Below are positions 34,082 through 42,154 of a stretch of DNA of 64,000 bases, in pieces. Source of the DNA: Loktanella fryxellensis (GTDB lineage: Bacteria > Pseudomonadota > Alphaproteobacteria > Rhodobacterales > Rhodobacteraceae). The stretch spans positions 1 to 64,000 of the forward strand of contig NZ_FOCI01000002.1 in the NCBI RefSeq assembly GCF_900110065.1, given 5' to 3'. The notes under the pieces were generated by a model, which saw only the letters and a list, made by a program, of their open reading frames with translations, was not told the origin of the DNA and made no database searches. The translations under genes and the position numbers were made by a program. Position 1 is the first letter of the stretch, and each line of letters begins with the position of its first letter.

Positions 34082-35680
34082 TCACTGCGCCGTGACGGCG
34101 TGGTTCATCACGTGAAAGATCACGTTCTGCTCGAGCGTGCCGTCGAACAGGTGCGCCCACGGACCCTTGGCATAGACGGCCACATCCTCGCCCGAGTGGG
34201 TTTCGGATTCCATGGGGATCAGCGCCTGCTGGATGTAGTCCACGTCCAGCGCCTGTTCCTGCGTCAGGTCTGGGCGCGCGCCGGAATAGACCGGAACGGT
34301 CTCGACCTCTGGCGTGCCGGCGGCGTCAGGGGTCGCGGCGGACGGTTCGGCGGCCTCGGTCACGGCGGCCTCGGTCGACTCCTGCGTCTGTTCGATCAGC
34401 ACCGACCCAGTGCCGTTCAGATAACCGATAACGGTATAGGGCTTGCCGTCGGCGGCCAGCAGCGGCTCTCCGGTGTGCTCAATGCCGGTCTGCGACACGT
34501 CCATGCACAGGCCCAAGATGTCGGACCCGCGCCCGCAGTAGCCGTTGAACGAGATCGCATGTTCGTGGTCGGAGGTGACGATGATCAGCGTGTCCTCGTC
34601 GCTGGTCAGCTCGTCCGCCAGCGCCACGGCCTCGGCGAAGGCGACGCCGTCGGACAGGGTGCGATAGGCGTTGCCGTCATGGTTCGCATGGTCGATGCGG
34701 CCCGCCTCGATCTCGAGGTAGTAGCCGTTCTCGTTCTTGGACAGGTACTCGATGGCGGAACGGGTCATGTCGACCAGCGAAGGCTCGTCCGTGTCGGCGC
34801 GGTCGACTTCGTACTGCATGTGGCTGTCTTCATACAGCGCCAGCACGGGGGCGTCGGAGGCCAGATCGAGCGCCTCGAACGACGCCGTGTCGGTGGCGGT
34901 CTGCGCGCCCAGTTCGGTCGCACGGGCCATCAGGTCGAGGCCATCGGCGCGGCTGCCAGTGAAGCCGGCCATTTCCATGTCGGCGGGCAGGAAGTAGCTG
35001 GCGCCGCCGCCCATCGCGAAGTCGACGGTGCCCGCTTCCATCGCGTTGACCAGCTGCTGCGCGATGTCCACCTGTGCGGTGCAGCCTTCGGGCACGCTGT
35101 CTTCCCAGTTGCGGTTGGCGGTCTTGGCATAGACGGCGGCGGGCGTGGCGTGGGTGATGCGCGCGGTCGAGACGACGCCCACGGACTTGTCCATCTCGGT
35201 CATCATTTCCGAGAACAGGGTCAGTTCGTTGCCGGCAATGGTGGCGCAATCGTCATGGACCGCGTTTTCGCCCAGATTGATCAGGTTGAAGCGCTGCTTG
35301 ACACCGGTATTCATGGCGCCCGCAGTCAGCGCGCTGTCGGGGGTCTGGGCGTTGATGTTGTAGGTCTTGATCAACGCGGAATGATAATCGGGGGTCTCGT
35401 AGGGCAAGACGTTCTCTTCGCCCATCATCCCCTTTTGCTGACCATCGAACAGGCGCAGCGCATAGTTCGTGCCGACGCCGTTGCCGTCGGCCACGATGAC
35501 GATGATGTTCTTGGCGGTGTTGGTGTTGGCTTCGCGGGCCAGCATCGTCTTGATCGTCGCCTGACCGTCGATGAACCACTGGCTGGACGCCTGCGGCAGA
35601 TCGGTCGACTGGGCATGCACGGCCGTGGACAAAGCGATCAGCGAGACGCCGATCAGGGCGGTCTGGGGCAGCTTGAACAT
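34082..35680 (-). CDS. phoA: Alkaline phosphatase
   Basis: A 532-residue periplasmic phosphatase with a signal peptide (cleavage after VHAQ near residue 24). Metal and catalytic motifs are in place: VADGNG, nucleophile Ser in TPDSALTAGAMNTG, EIEAGRIDHANHDGNAYRT, and TSDHEHAISFNGY. It hydrolyses phosphomonoesters using two zinc ions and magnesium. An Ala/Glu/Thr/Pro-rich stretch (about 420-455, around STEAAVTEAAEPSAATPD) appears as an insertion. It leads the operon with the Tat and ABC genes. On the minus strand CTGTCAT (35803-35797) and CCGTCAT (35782-35776) lie upstream 21 bp apart, only weakly like a Pho box. Confidence 0.92.
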   Translation of the reverse strand: MFKLPQTALIGVSLIALSTAVHAQSTDLPQASSQWFIDGQATIKTMLAREANTNTAKNIIVIVADGNGVGTNYALRLFDGQQKGMMGEENVLPYETPDYHSALIKTYNINAQTPDSALTAGAMNTGVKQRFNLINLGENAVHDDCATIAGNELTLFSEMMTEMDKSVGVVSTARITHATPAAVYAKTANRNWEDSVPEGCTAQVDIAQQLVNAMEAGTVDFAMGGGASYFLPADMEMAGFTGSRADGLDLMARATELGAQTATDTASFEALDLASDAPVLALYEDSHMQYEVDRADTDEPSLVDMTRSAIEYLSKNENGYYLEIEAGRIDHANHDGNAYRTLSDGVAFAEAVALADELTSDEDTLIIVTSDHEHAISFNGYCGRGSDILGLCMDVSQTGIEHTGEPLLAADGKPYTVIGYLNGTGSVLIEQTQESTEAAVTEAAEPSAATPDAAGTPEVETVPVYSGARPDLTQEQALDVDYIQQALIPMESETHSGEDVAVYAKGPWAHLFDGTLEQNVIFHVMNHAVTAQ

Positions 35681-35897
35681 TCTGTTCTCCTGGGATGAGG
35701 CGACCGCGCATCCGCCCGGCTCATCCGACGCAGTGGTGGTTCGTGACAGCCCGACAACAGTTTTGCGAACAGCGAATGACGGGTCTCATCTGGACCATGA
35801 CAGGGTGACGCGGGACGGCGGCGCACCTGTCGCAACCATGCCCGACATGCTGCAGCGGGTCAGTACGACCGTTCGCACCCTGCCTAAAATTTACCGT

Positions 35898-35912
35898 TTG
35901 ATAAAAAATCAA
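35898..35912. promoter_or_regulatory. Inverted repeat upstream of preT
   Basis: TTGAT-aaaaa-ATCAA lies 46 bp before the preT start in an AT-rich patch. It shares only the outer TTGA/TCAA with the RutR consensus and has a different length, so it may be a diverged site or unrelated promoter DNA. Confidence 0.25.
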
Positions 35913-35957
35913 CCTGTGCCACGCTGCACTACAGGATCATCGCCCGTGAGGTTGCCC

Positions 35958-37274
35958 ATGACATCGCCGACTGCCCCTGGAATCGCCGCTGGACGGCTGG
36001 ACGCCGACCGGATCGCCGCCAGCTTTGCCGACCTGCACCCCGCCCTTGACGCGCATGCGGCGCAGGTCGCGGCGGACCGCTGCTATTTCTGCTATGACGC
36101 GCCCTGCGTCACCGCCTGTCCCACCGGCATCGACATCCCGCTGTTCATCCGCCAGATCAGCACCGGTACGGCGGAGGCTGCGGCGCGCACGATCCTCGAG
36201 GCGAACATCCTGGGCGGCATGTGCGCCCGCGTCTGCCCGACCGAGGATCTGTGCGAAGGGTCCTGCGTGCGCGAAGCCGCTGAAGGCAAGCCGGTCGAGA
36301 TCGGGCGTTTGCAACGCTATGCGACCGACACCGTGCTGTCGCGGCAGGGACACCCCTTCGTCCGTGCGCCCCAGACCGGGCGCAAGGTCGCCGTCGTGGG
36401 CGCGGGGCCAGCGGGTCTGGCCTGTGCACACCGTCTGGCGATGCTGGGTCACACGGTCGAGATGTTCGAGGCGCGGGCCAAGCCCGGCGGTCTGAACGAA
36501 TACGGCATCGCCGCCTACAAGGCGACCGATGCGTTCGCCGCGAAAGAGGTGGACTGGTTGCTGGGCATCGGCGGGATCACCCTGACGACGGGTCGTGCGC
36601 TGGGGGCTGACCTGTCGCTGGATGCGCTGGCTGCGGATTTCGACGCGGTGTTCCTTGGCGTTGGCCTTGGCGGCGTGAATGCGCTGGGGATCGACGGTGA
36701 CGATGGCGATGGCGTGCTGGATGCGGTGGGTTTCATTGCCGAGTTGCGGCAGGCCAGCGATCTGACGGCCTTGCCGGTGGGGCGCAACGTGGTGGTGATC
36801 GGCGGCGGCATGACGGCTGTGGATGCCGCCGTGCAGTCCAAGCTGCTGGGCGCCGAACACGTGACCATCGCCTACCGCCGCGACCGCGGTGCCATGGGCG
36901 CCAGCCGGTACGAGCAGGACCTGGCGGCCAGCCACGGTGTGCGGCTGCTGTTCAACGTGATGCCCGTCGCGGTGGCGGACGGCGCGATCACGCTGGAATA
37001 TACCGCCGACGATGGCACCGGTCTGCGCGGGACGGGCGAGACGATGACACTTGCTGCGGATCAGGTGATGCGCGCCATCGGGCAGACGCTGACCATGGAC
37101 GGCGGGCTGACCGTCGAAGGGCGCAAGATCGCCGTGACCGGCGCGGGCCGCACCACACGGCCCGGCATCTGGGCCGGTGGCGACTGCGCCCTTGGCGGCG
37201 ACGACCTGACCGTCACGGCGGTGGCGCAGGGCCGCGACGCCGCGATGGACATCCACGCGCATCTGACACACTGA
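35958..37274 (+). CDS. preT: NAD-dependent dihydropyrimidine dehydrogenase, subunit PreT
   Basis: A 438-residue flavoprotein that feeds electrons between NAD(H) and PreA. The N-terminal Cys-rich domain has CYFCYDAPCVTACPTGIDIP and GGMCARVCPTEDLCEGSCV for two [4Fe-4S] clusters; FAD site VVGAGPAGLACAHRL near residue 140; second dinucleotide site VVVIGGGMTAVDAAV near 280; and GIWAGGDC near the end. The ATG used gives the typical length. The preA gene follows 16 bp later. Together they reduce uracil or thymine to the dihydro form, the first step of reductive pyrimidine degradation. Confidence 0.94.
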   Translation: MTSPTAPGIAAGRLDADRIAASFADLHPALDAHAAQVAADRCYFCYDAPCVTACPTGIDIPLFIRQISTGTAEAAARTILEANILGGMCARVCPTEDLCEGSCVREAAEGKPVEIGRLQRYATDTVLSRQGHPFVRAPQTGRKVAVVGAGPAGLACAHRLAMLGHTVEMFEARAKPGGLNEYGIAAYKATDAFAAKEVDWLLGIGGITLTTGRALGADLSLDALAADFDAVFLGVGLGGVNALGIDGDDGDGVLDAVGFIAELRQASDLTALPVGRNVVVIGGGMTAVDAAVQSKLLGAEHVTIAYRRDRGAMGASRYEQDLAASHGVRLLFNVMPVAVADGAITLEYTADDGTGLRGTGETMTLAADQVMRAIGQTLTMDGGLTVEGRKIAVTGAGRTTRPGIWAGGDCALGGDDLTVTAVAQGRDAAMDIHAHLTH

Positions 37275-37290
37275 CCCGGAGGGATATCAC

Positions 37291-38595
37291 ATGGCCGACC
37301 TGACCACAGACTTTCTGGGCATCCGCAGCCCCAACCCGTTCTGGCTGGCGTCCGCGCCGCCGACCGACAAGGAATACAACGTCCGCCGCGCCTATGAGGC
37401 GGGTTGGGGCGGTGTGGTGTGGAAGACGCTGGGCGCCGAAGGGCCGCCGGTCGTCAACGTCAACGGCCCGCGATATGGCGCGATCTATGGTGCGGACCGC
37501 CGCCTGCTGGGCCTGAACAACATCGAGCTGATCACCGACCGCCCATTGGAGGTGAATCTGGAGGAGATCGCGCGCGTCAAGGCGGACTATCCCGACCGCG
37601 CCCTGATCGTGTCGCTGATGGTCCCCTGCGAGGAGGCCGCATGGAAGGCGATCCTGCCGCGGGTGGAGGAGACGAACGCCGACGGGATCGAGCTCAACTT
37701 CGGCTGTCCGCACGGCATGGCCGAACGCGGCATGGGCAGCGCCGTGGGGCAGGTGCCCGAATACATCGAGATGGTCACGCGCTGGTGCAAGGAAAACTAC
37801 GACCGCCCCGTGATCGTGAAACTGACGCCCAACATCGCCGACATCCGCAAGCCCGCGCAGGCGGCCAAGAACGGCGGCGCGGATGCGGTCAGCCTGATCA
37901 ACACGATCAACTCGATCACGAGTGTGAACCTCGATTCCATGTCGCCAGAGCCGATGATCGACGGCAAAGGCACGCATGGCGGTTATTGCGGCCCGGCGGT
38001 GAAGCCCATCGCCATGAACATGGTGGCCGAGATCGCCCGCGATCCCGGCACGCGCGGCTTGCCGATCAGCGGGATCGGCGGCGTCACCACATGGCGCGAC
38101 GCAGCAGAGTTCATGGCGCTGGGCTGCGGCAACGTGCAGGTCTGCACGGCGGCGATGACCTATGGCTTTCACGTGGTGGCCGAGATGAAGGCGGGCCTGT
38201 CGCAGTGGATGGACGAAAAGGGCTATGCCAGGACCTCAGACTTCGTGGGCCTCGCGGTGCCGAACGTGACCGACTGGCAGTATCTTAACCTGAACTACGT
38301 CGCCAAGGCCAAGATCAATCAGGACGACTGCATCTCCTGCGGACGCTGCTATGCCGCGTGCGAAGATACGTCGCATCAGGCCATCGCCATGTCGGCTGAC
38401 CGCAAGTTCACCGTGATCGACGCGGAATGTGTCGCCTGCAACCTGTGCGTGGACGTGTGCCCCGTCGCCGATTGCATCACCATGGAAGCGATGCCCGCAG
38501 GGGCCACCGATCCGCGCACCGGCAAGGTCGTGACCCGCGAATACGCCAACTGGACGACGCATCCGAACAATCCGGGCGCCGTCGCCGCCGAGTGA
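37291..38595 (+). CDS. preA: NAD-dependent dihydropyrimidine dehydrogenase, subunit PreA
   Basis: The 434-residue catalytic subunit has an FMN-binding TIM-barrel (residues 1-310; LTTDFLGIRSPNPFWLASAP, NFGCPHGMAERGMG, SGIGGVTTW) and a C-terminal double [4Fe-4S] ferredoxin domain (CISCGRCYAACEDTSHQ and CVACNLCVDVCPVADC). GGAGG precedes the start at good distance. It acts in the cytoplasm with PreT. A strong hairpin follows. Confidence 0.96.
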   Translation: MADLTTDFLGIRSPNPFWLASAPPTDKEYNVRRAYEAGWGGVVWKTLGAEGPPVVNVNGPRYGAIYGADRRLLGLNNIELITDRPLEVNLEEIARVKADYPDRALIVSLMVPCEEAAWKAILPRVEETNADGIELNFGCPHGMAERGMGSAVGQVPEYIEMVTRWCKENYDRPVIVKLTPNIADIRKPAQAAKNGGADAVSLINTINSITSVNLDSMSPEPMIDGKGTHGGYCGPAVKPIAMNMVAEIARDPGTRGLPISGIGGVTTWRDAAEFMALGCGNVQVCTAAMTYGFHVVAEMKAGLSQWMDEKGYARTSDFVGLAVPNVTDWQYLNLNYVAKAKINQDDCISCGRCYAACEDTSHQAIAMSADRKFTVIDAECVACNLCVDVCPVADCITMEAMPAGATDPRTGKVVTREYANWTTHPNNPGAVAAE

Positions 38596-38607
38596 TCCGC
38601 AGCAAAA

Positions 38608-38636
38608 GGCCGCCGCAGATCACCTCTGCGGCGGCC
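38608..38636. terminator. Bidirectional terminator after preA
   Basis: A perfect 11-bp stem GGCCGCCGCAG/CTGCGGCGGCC with 7-base loop lies 12 bp after the preA stop. It is preceded by AAAA on the plus strand, which becomes a T run after the hairpin on the minus strand, so it also suits the convergent reductase gene. Confidence 0.8.
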
Positions 38637-38657
38637 AGGCCCTGTCGCGGGTGACGC

Positions 38658-39326
38658 TTACCAGCCGTCTTCGATCACCATCTTGTCTTTCGACACGCCC
38701 AGCGCCGTCAGCGCGTCGCGCATCGCATCCACGAACTCCTGCGGCCCGCAGATATAGAACTTCCTGTTCAGATCGGGCAGCAAGTCCTGCAGCATCGTCT
38801 TGTCCAGCTTGCCCTTCACGTGGTCGGTGTCGTCCTGTTTCGAGATGACGTAGGTCGCGGTCAGGCCGTCCATGCCGTCCCATTTGTCCTTCAGGATGAT
38901 GTCGGCGTCGGTCTTGTTCGAGAACAGAAGATAATCGTCCGTCACACCGTTGCGCGCATGTTTGTCGAGGATCGCGATGAAGGGCGTCACACCGGCGCCG
39001 GCGGCTAGAAACACACCCGGCCCGTGGTCGGTGATGGCCCCGGCGGGGTCCTCGGCCAGCACCTTGTCACCGGGCGACATCTCGGGGATCTGGTCGGTCA
39101 CGCCGTCATGGTCTGGATAGGACTTGATCACGAATTCCACCCCGTCCGCGTCGGGTTGCGACGTCATGGTGAACGCGCGGTCCTCGTCCCGCCAGCCATC
39201 CTTGTCGAGCGCGAAATGCGTCGCCTGACCGGCTTTGAACCGGAAGGCGTCGGGGCGGTCGAACGTCAGGTGCCAGGTGTCGTGGGTCACGGGCGCGATG
39301 CTGCGCAGGGTCAGCGTATGGGTCAT
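38658..39326 (-). CDS. FAD-dependent flavodoxin/ferredoxin reductase-like protein
   Basis: A 222-residue reductase of the ferredoxin-NADP reductase fold without an iron-sulfur domain. FAD-binding part: RAFTMTSQ (RxYS-like, here RAFT); NAD(P)-binding part: VFLAAGAGVTPFIAIL and the C-terminal KFYICGPQEFVDAM. Physiological partner unknown; it is convergent with preA and downstream of kup. The start ATG has a near-perfect TGGAGGA ribosome-binding site that can pair with an upstream TCCTCCA. Confidence 0.85.
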   Translation of the reverse strand: MTHTLTLRSIAPVTHDTWHLTFDRPDAFRFKAGQATHFALDKDGWRDEDRAFTMTSQPDADGVEFVIKSYPDHDGVTDQIPEMSPGDKVLAEDPAGAITDHGPGVFLAAGAGVTPFIAILDKHARNGVTDDYLLFSNKTDADIILKDKWDGMDGLTATYVISKQDDTDHVKGKLDKTMLQDLLPDLNRKFYICGPQEFVDAMRDALTALGVSKDKMVIEDGW

Positions 39327-39331
39327 GGTGG

Positions 39332-39350
39332 TCCTCCATAGGTTGGAGGA
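39332..39350 (-). promoter_or_regulatory. Hairpin covering the reductase ribosome-binding site
   Basis: In the minus-strand transcript TCCTCCA (39350-39344) can pair with TGGAGGA (39338-39332), the Shine-Dalgarno sequence, which ends 5 bases before the ATG. The 5-base loop makes a 7-bp stem that would mask the site. It may regulate translation or merely terminate kup transcripts. Confidence 0.4.
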
Positions 39351-39389
39351 AGAACCCGGATCACCAATGGCGGTTCCTGCGACCCGTCG

Positions 39390-41285
39390 TCAGATGCCGA
39401 TCTGCTGGCCCAGCTCGATCACTCGGTTCGGCGGCAGGTGGTAATAGGCGGGCGCATTGCTGGCCGTCTTGGTCATCGCCAGATAGAGCCGCGTCTGCCA
39501 ACCGGGCATCTGGCTGTGCTCGGCCAGTTTGAAGCTGCGGCGGTTGATGAAGAACGAAGTGGTCATGATCTCGAACTTGACCCCCAGCTTGCCGGCCATG
39601 CGCAGGGCGCGGGGGACGTTGGGGTCGTCCATGTAACCGAAGGTGATGAACACGCGGGTGAACGTGTCGTTCAGGTTTTCGGTGACGACCATGTCGGCGG
39701 CCGGCACATGCGGCGCGTTCGAGGTGGCGACGGTGACGATGTAGTTGTGGGCATGCAGCACCTGATTGTGTTTCAGGTTGTGCAGCAATGCGGGCGGGGC
39801 CACGATGGGTTCCGCGGTCAGGAACATCGCCGTGCCCTTGACGTGGCGCACGTTCTGGGACCCGGCCACGCTGCCGATCAGCGTGTTCAGCGGGATCGAG
39901 CCCGCGCGCGACTTGACCTGCACGATCCGGTTGCCGCGCACCCATGTCAGCATGACCATCACCAGCATCGCGGCCACCGCCAGCGGCATGTAGCCCCCTT
40001 CGAGGAACTTGGTCATGTTGGCTGCGAACAACGCGATTTCGACGACACCCAGCGGCACGAGGATCGCCAGCGTCAGCGGCATCGACCATTTCCACACATA
40101 GCGGAACACGACGAAGGCGAGGATCGTCGTCACCAGCATCTCGCCGGTCACGGCGATGCCATAGGCGGTGGCGAGGTTCGCAGACGATCCGAAGGCAAGG
40201 ACAAGGACCACGACGCAGACCAGCAGGATCGCGTTCATGCGCGGGATGTAGATCTGGCCGTGCTGCGTCTCTGACGTGTGGTGAATCTCCATCCGGGGCA
40301 GCAGACCCAGTTGCACCGCCTGCCGCGCGACCGAAAAGGCGCCGGTGATGACCGCCTGCGACGCGATGATCGTGGCGACCGTGGCAAAGGCCACCAGCCC
40401 CGGCAGCGTCCATGTGGGGGCCATCAAAAAGAACGGGTTGCTGGCGGTGGACGGGTCCGACAGGACCATCGCGCCCTGACCCAGATAGGACAGCGCCAGC
40501 GAGGGGAACACGACGAAGATCCACGCCAGCCGGATCGGCTGACGGCCGAAATGGCCCATATCGGCATAAAGCGCCTCTGCCCCCGTGATGGCGAGGAACA
40601 CCGACCCGAGCACCACCAGCGCCGACGCGCCGTGCGTGAACAGGTACTGCACGCCGGGCACCGGGCTGAACGCGCGGAAGATCGTGGGATCATCGAAGAT
40701 ATGGATGAGCCCCATCGCGGCCATCAACGCGAACCATGCCAGCATGATCGGGCCGAACAGGCGGCTGATCCCTTCGGTGCCGCGGCGCTGGGCGGCGAAC
40801 AGGCAGATCAGGATGCCGATCGTGACGGGCACCACATAGGGGTCAAAGGCTGGTACGATCAGCGTCACCCCCTCGACCGCCGACAGGACGGAAATCGCGG
40901 GCGTAATGATCGCGTCGCCAAAGAACAGCGCGGTGCCGACGACGCCGAGGATCAGCAGCCAGTGCCGCTGTCCCATCACCTTCTGACCCAGCGCCAGCAG
41001 GGACAGGGTGCCGCCTTCGCCGCGGTTGTCGGCGCGCAGGATCAGGACGACGTATTTGAACGTGGCGATCAGGATCAGTAGCCACAGCAGCAGCGACACG
41101 ATCCCGATGACGTCGCCCCGCTGCGCAGCACCGCCATGGGTGGCCGCGTGCAGACCTTCGCGCAGGGCATAGAGGGGGCTGGTGCCGATGTCGCCATAGA
41201 CGACACCCACGGAGCCTACGGCAAGAGCGGCTGTCGATGCGGGGCGGGCGGCCGAACGGGCAGCGCCGGCGTGGACAGATGACAT
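39390..41285 (-). CDS. kup: Potassium uptake protein Kup
   Basis: A 631-residue K+/H+ symporter of the KUP/HAK family. Typical N-terminal segment LAVGSVGVVYGDIGTSPLYA, then GEGGTLSLLALGQ, GDAIITPAISVLSAVEG, and about twelve helices up to residue 440, followed by a cytoplasmic domain. ATG 41285 gives the normal start. It lies 56 bp downstream of rutR on the same strand, so it may be co-transcribed, though no functional link to pyrimidines is obvious. Confidence 0.95.
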   Translation of the reverse strand: MSSVHAGAARSAARPASTAALAVGSVGVVYGDIGTSPLYALREGLHAATHGGAAQRGDVIGIVSLLLWLLILIATFKYVVLILRADNRGEGGTLSLLALGQKVMGQRHWLLILGVVGTALFFGDAIITPAISVLSAVEGVTLIVPAFDPYVVPVTIGILICLFAAQRRGTEGISRLFGPIMLAWFALMAAMGLIHIFDDPTIFRAFSPVPGVQYLFTHGASALVVLGSVFLAITGAEALYADMGHFGRQPIRLAWIFVVFPSLALSYLGQGAMVLSDPSTASNPFFLMAPTWTLPGLVAFATVATIIASQAVITGAFSVARQAVQLGLLPRMEIHHTSETQHGQIYIPRMNAILLVCVVVLVLAFGSSANLATAYGIAVTGEMLVTTILAFVVFRYVWKWSMPLTLAILVPLGVVEIALFAANMTKFLEGGYMPLAVAAMLVMVMLTWVRGNRIVQVKSRAGSIPLNTLIGSVAGSQNVRHVKGTAMFLTAEPIVAPPALLHNLKHNQVLHAHNYIVTVATSNAPHVPAADMVVTENLNDTFTRVFITFGYMDDPNVPRALRMAGKLGVKFEIMTTSFFINRRSFKLAEHSQMPGWQTRLYLAMTKTASNAPAYYHLPPNRVIELGQQIGI

Positions 41286-41341
41286 GGATGCACGCCGCGA
41301 CTGGTTGAACCAGCCGCTGTGGTAGTGCTGCCCGAGTGGCT

Positions 41342-41968
41342 TTACAAGCGTCTCGCTGGGGCGGGGTCCAGCAGGCTGCGGTAGAGGTCTGTGATGAAGT
41401 GGTCTGCGCCGGCAAATGCATCGCCGTCCCCCAGCACCGCGCGCACCTGCACGTCGAAATCCGCATAATGTTGCGTCAGCGCCCAGATCGAGACGATCAG
41501 ATGATGCGGATCGGTCGCCCGGATCCGCCCCGCATCCATCCATGACTGCAGCACAAGCGCCTTTTCATTCACCAGATCACGCAGCGGTCCGGCCAGCATC
41601 GCATGGATTTGTGGCGCGCCAGCCAGGATTTCCGTCGCGAACAGGCGGCTTTCGCGCGGAAAGTCGCGCGACAGCGCCAGCTTGCGCCGGGCATAGGCCA
41701 GCACCTCGGTCACCGGGTCGCCGTCCGCGTCCAGCGCGCGCAGCGGATCGAGCCATGTCGCCAGCAATTGTTCCAGCAACGCCGCATAGATCGCGTCCTT
41801 AGAGGGGAAATAATACAGCAGGTTCGGCTTTGACAGCCCCGCCGCGTCGGCGATCTGGTCGAGGGTCGCGCCCCTGAACCCCGCGATCGAGAACACGTCG
41901 AGGCCGCCCGACAGGATCACGGCGCGGTTGCGGGCCTGGATCCGTGTCATGGGGGGATGTTCGTTCAT
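41342..41968 (-). CDS. rutR: TetR-family regulator RutR
   Basis: A 208-residue TetR repressor with HTH at about residues 25-60 (GATLDQIADAAGLSKPNLLYYF) and a helical ligand domain (HAMLAGPLRDLVNEKA, WALTQHYADFD) like E. coli RutR, which senses uracil. AGGAGGT precedes the ATG. It diverges from the N-carbamoyl amidohydrolase gene, and the operator at 42113-42130 matches the RutR consensus, which strengthens the assignment. Confidence 0.9.
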   Translation of the reverse strand: MNEHPPMTRIQARNRAVILSGGLDVFSIAGFRGATLDQIADAAGLSKPNLLYYFPSKDAIYAALLEQLLATWLDPLRALDADGDPVTEVLAYARRKLALSRDFPRESRLFATEILAGAPQIHAMLAGPLRDLVNEKALVLQSWMDAGRIRATDPHHLIVSIWALTQHYADFDVQVRAVLGDGDAFAGADHFITDLYRSLLDPAPARRL

Positions 41969-42112
41969 CGGACCTCCTGCGGCAGGCAAGGCGCGCCGTG
42001 CCTGCGTCTTCATCGACATGCATCGTTCGACGCCGTATCTGCTGCAAGATTGGGCAAATGCCTGTCCCTTGCGCGCGGCGCTTGACTGACTTCGACCCTC
42101 TGATAGCGTTTG

Positions 42113-42130
42113 TTTGACCGTTCGGTCAAA
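42113..42130. promoter_or_regulatory. RutR operator upstream of the amidohydrolase gene
   Basis: TTTGACCGTTCGGTCAAA is an 18-bp inverted repeat that fits the E. coli RutR consensus TTGACCAnnTGGTCAA at the twelve outer arm positions. It ends 25 bp before the amidohydrolase ATG, close to where transcription from a TTGACT (42082-42087) promoter would start, so binding would block transcription. Confidence 0.85.
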
Positions 42131-42154
42131 TCGGATGTGACGCAGGAGAAGACG

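Noticed and set aside
35776-35803. Pho box upstream of phoA
   Set aside because: Two CTGTCAT-like heptamers occur on the minus strand, but 21 bp apart without a good intermediate repeat; too weak to annotate as a site.
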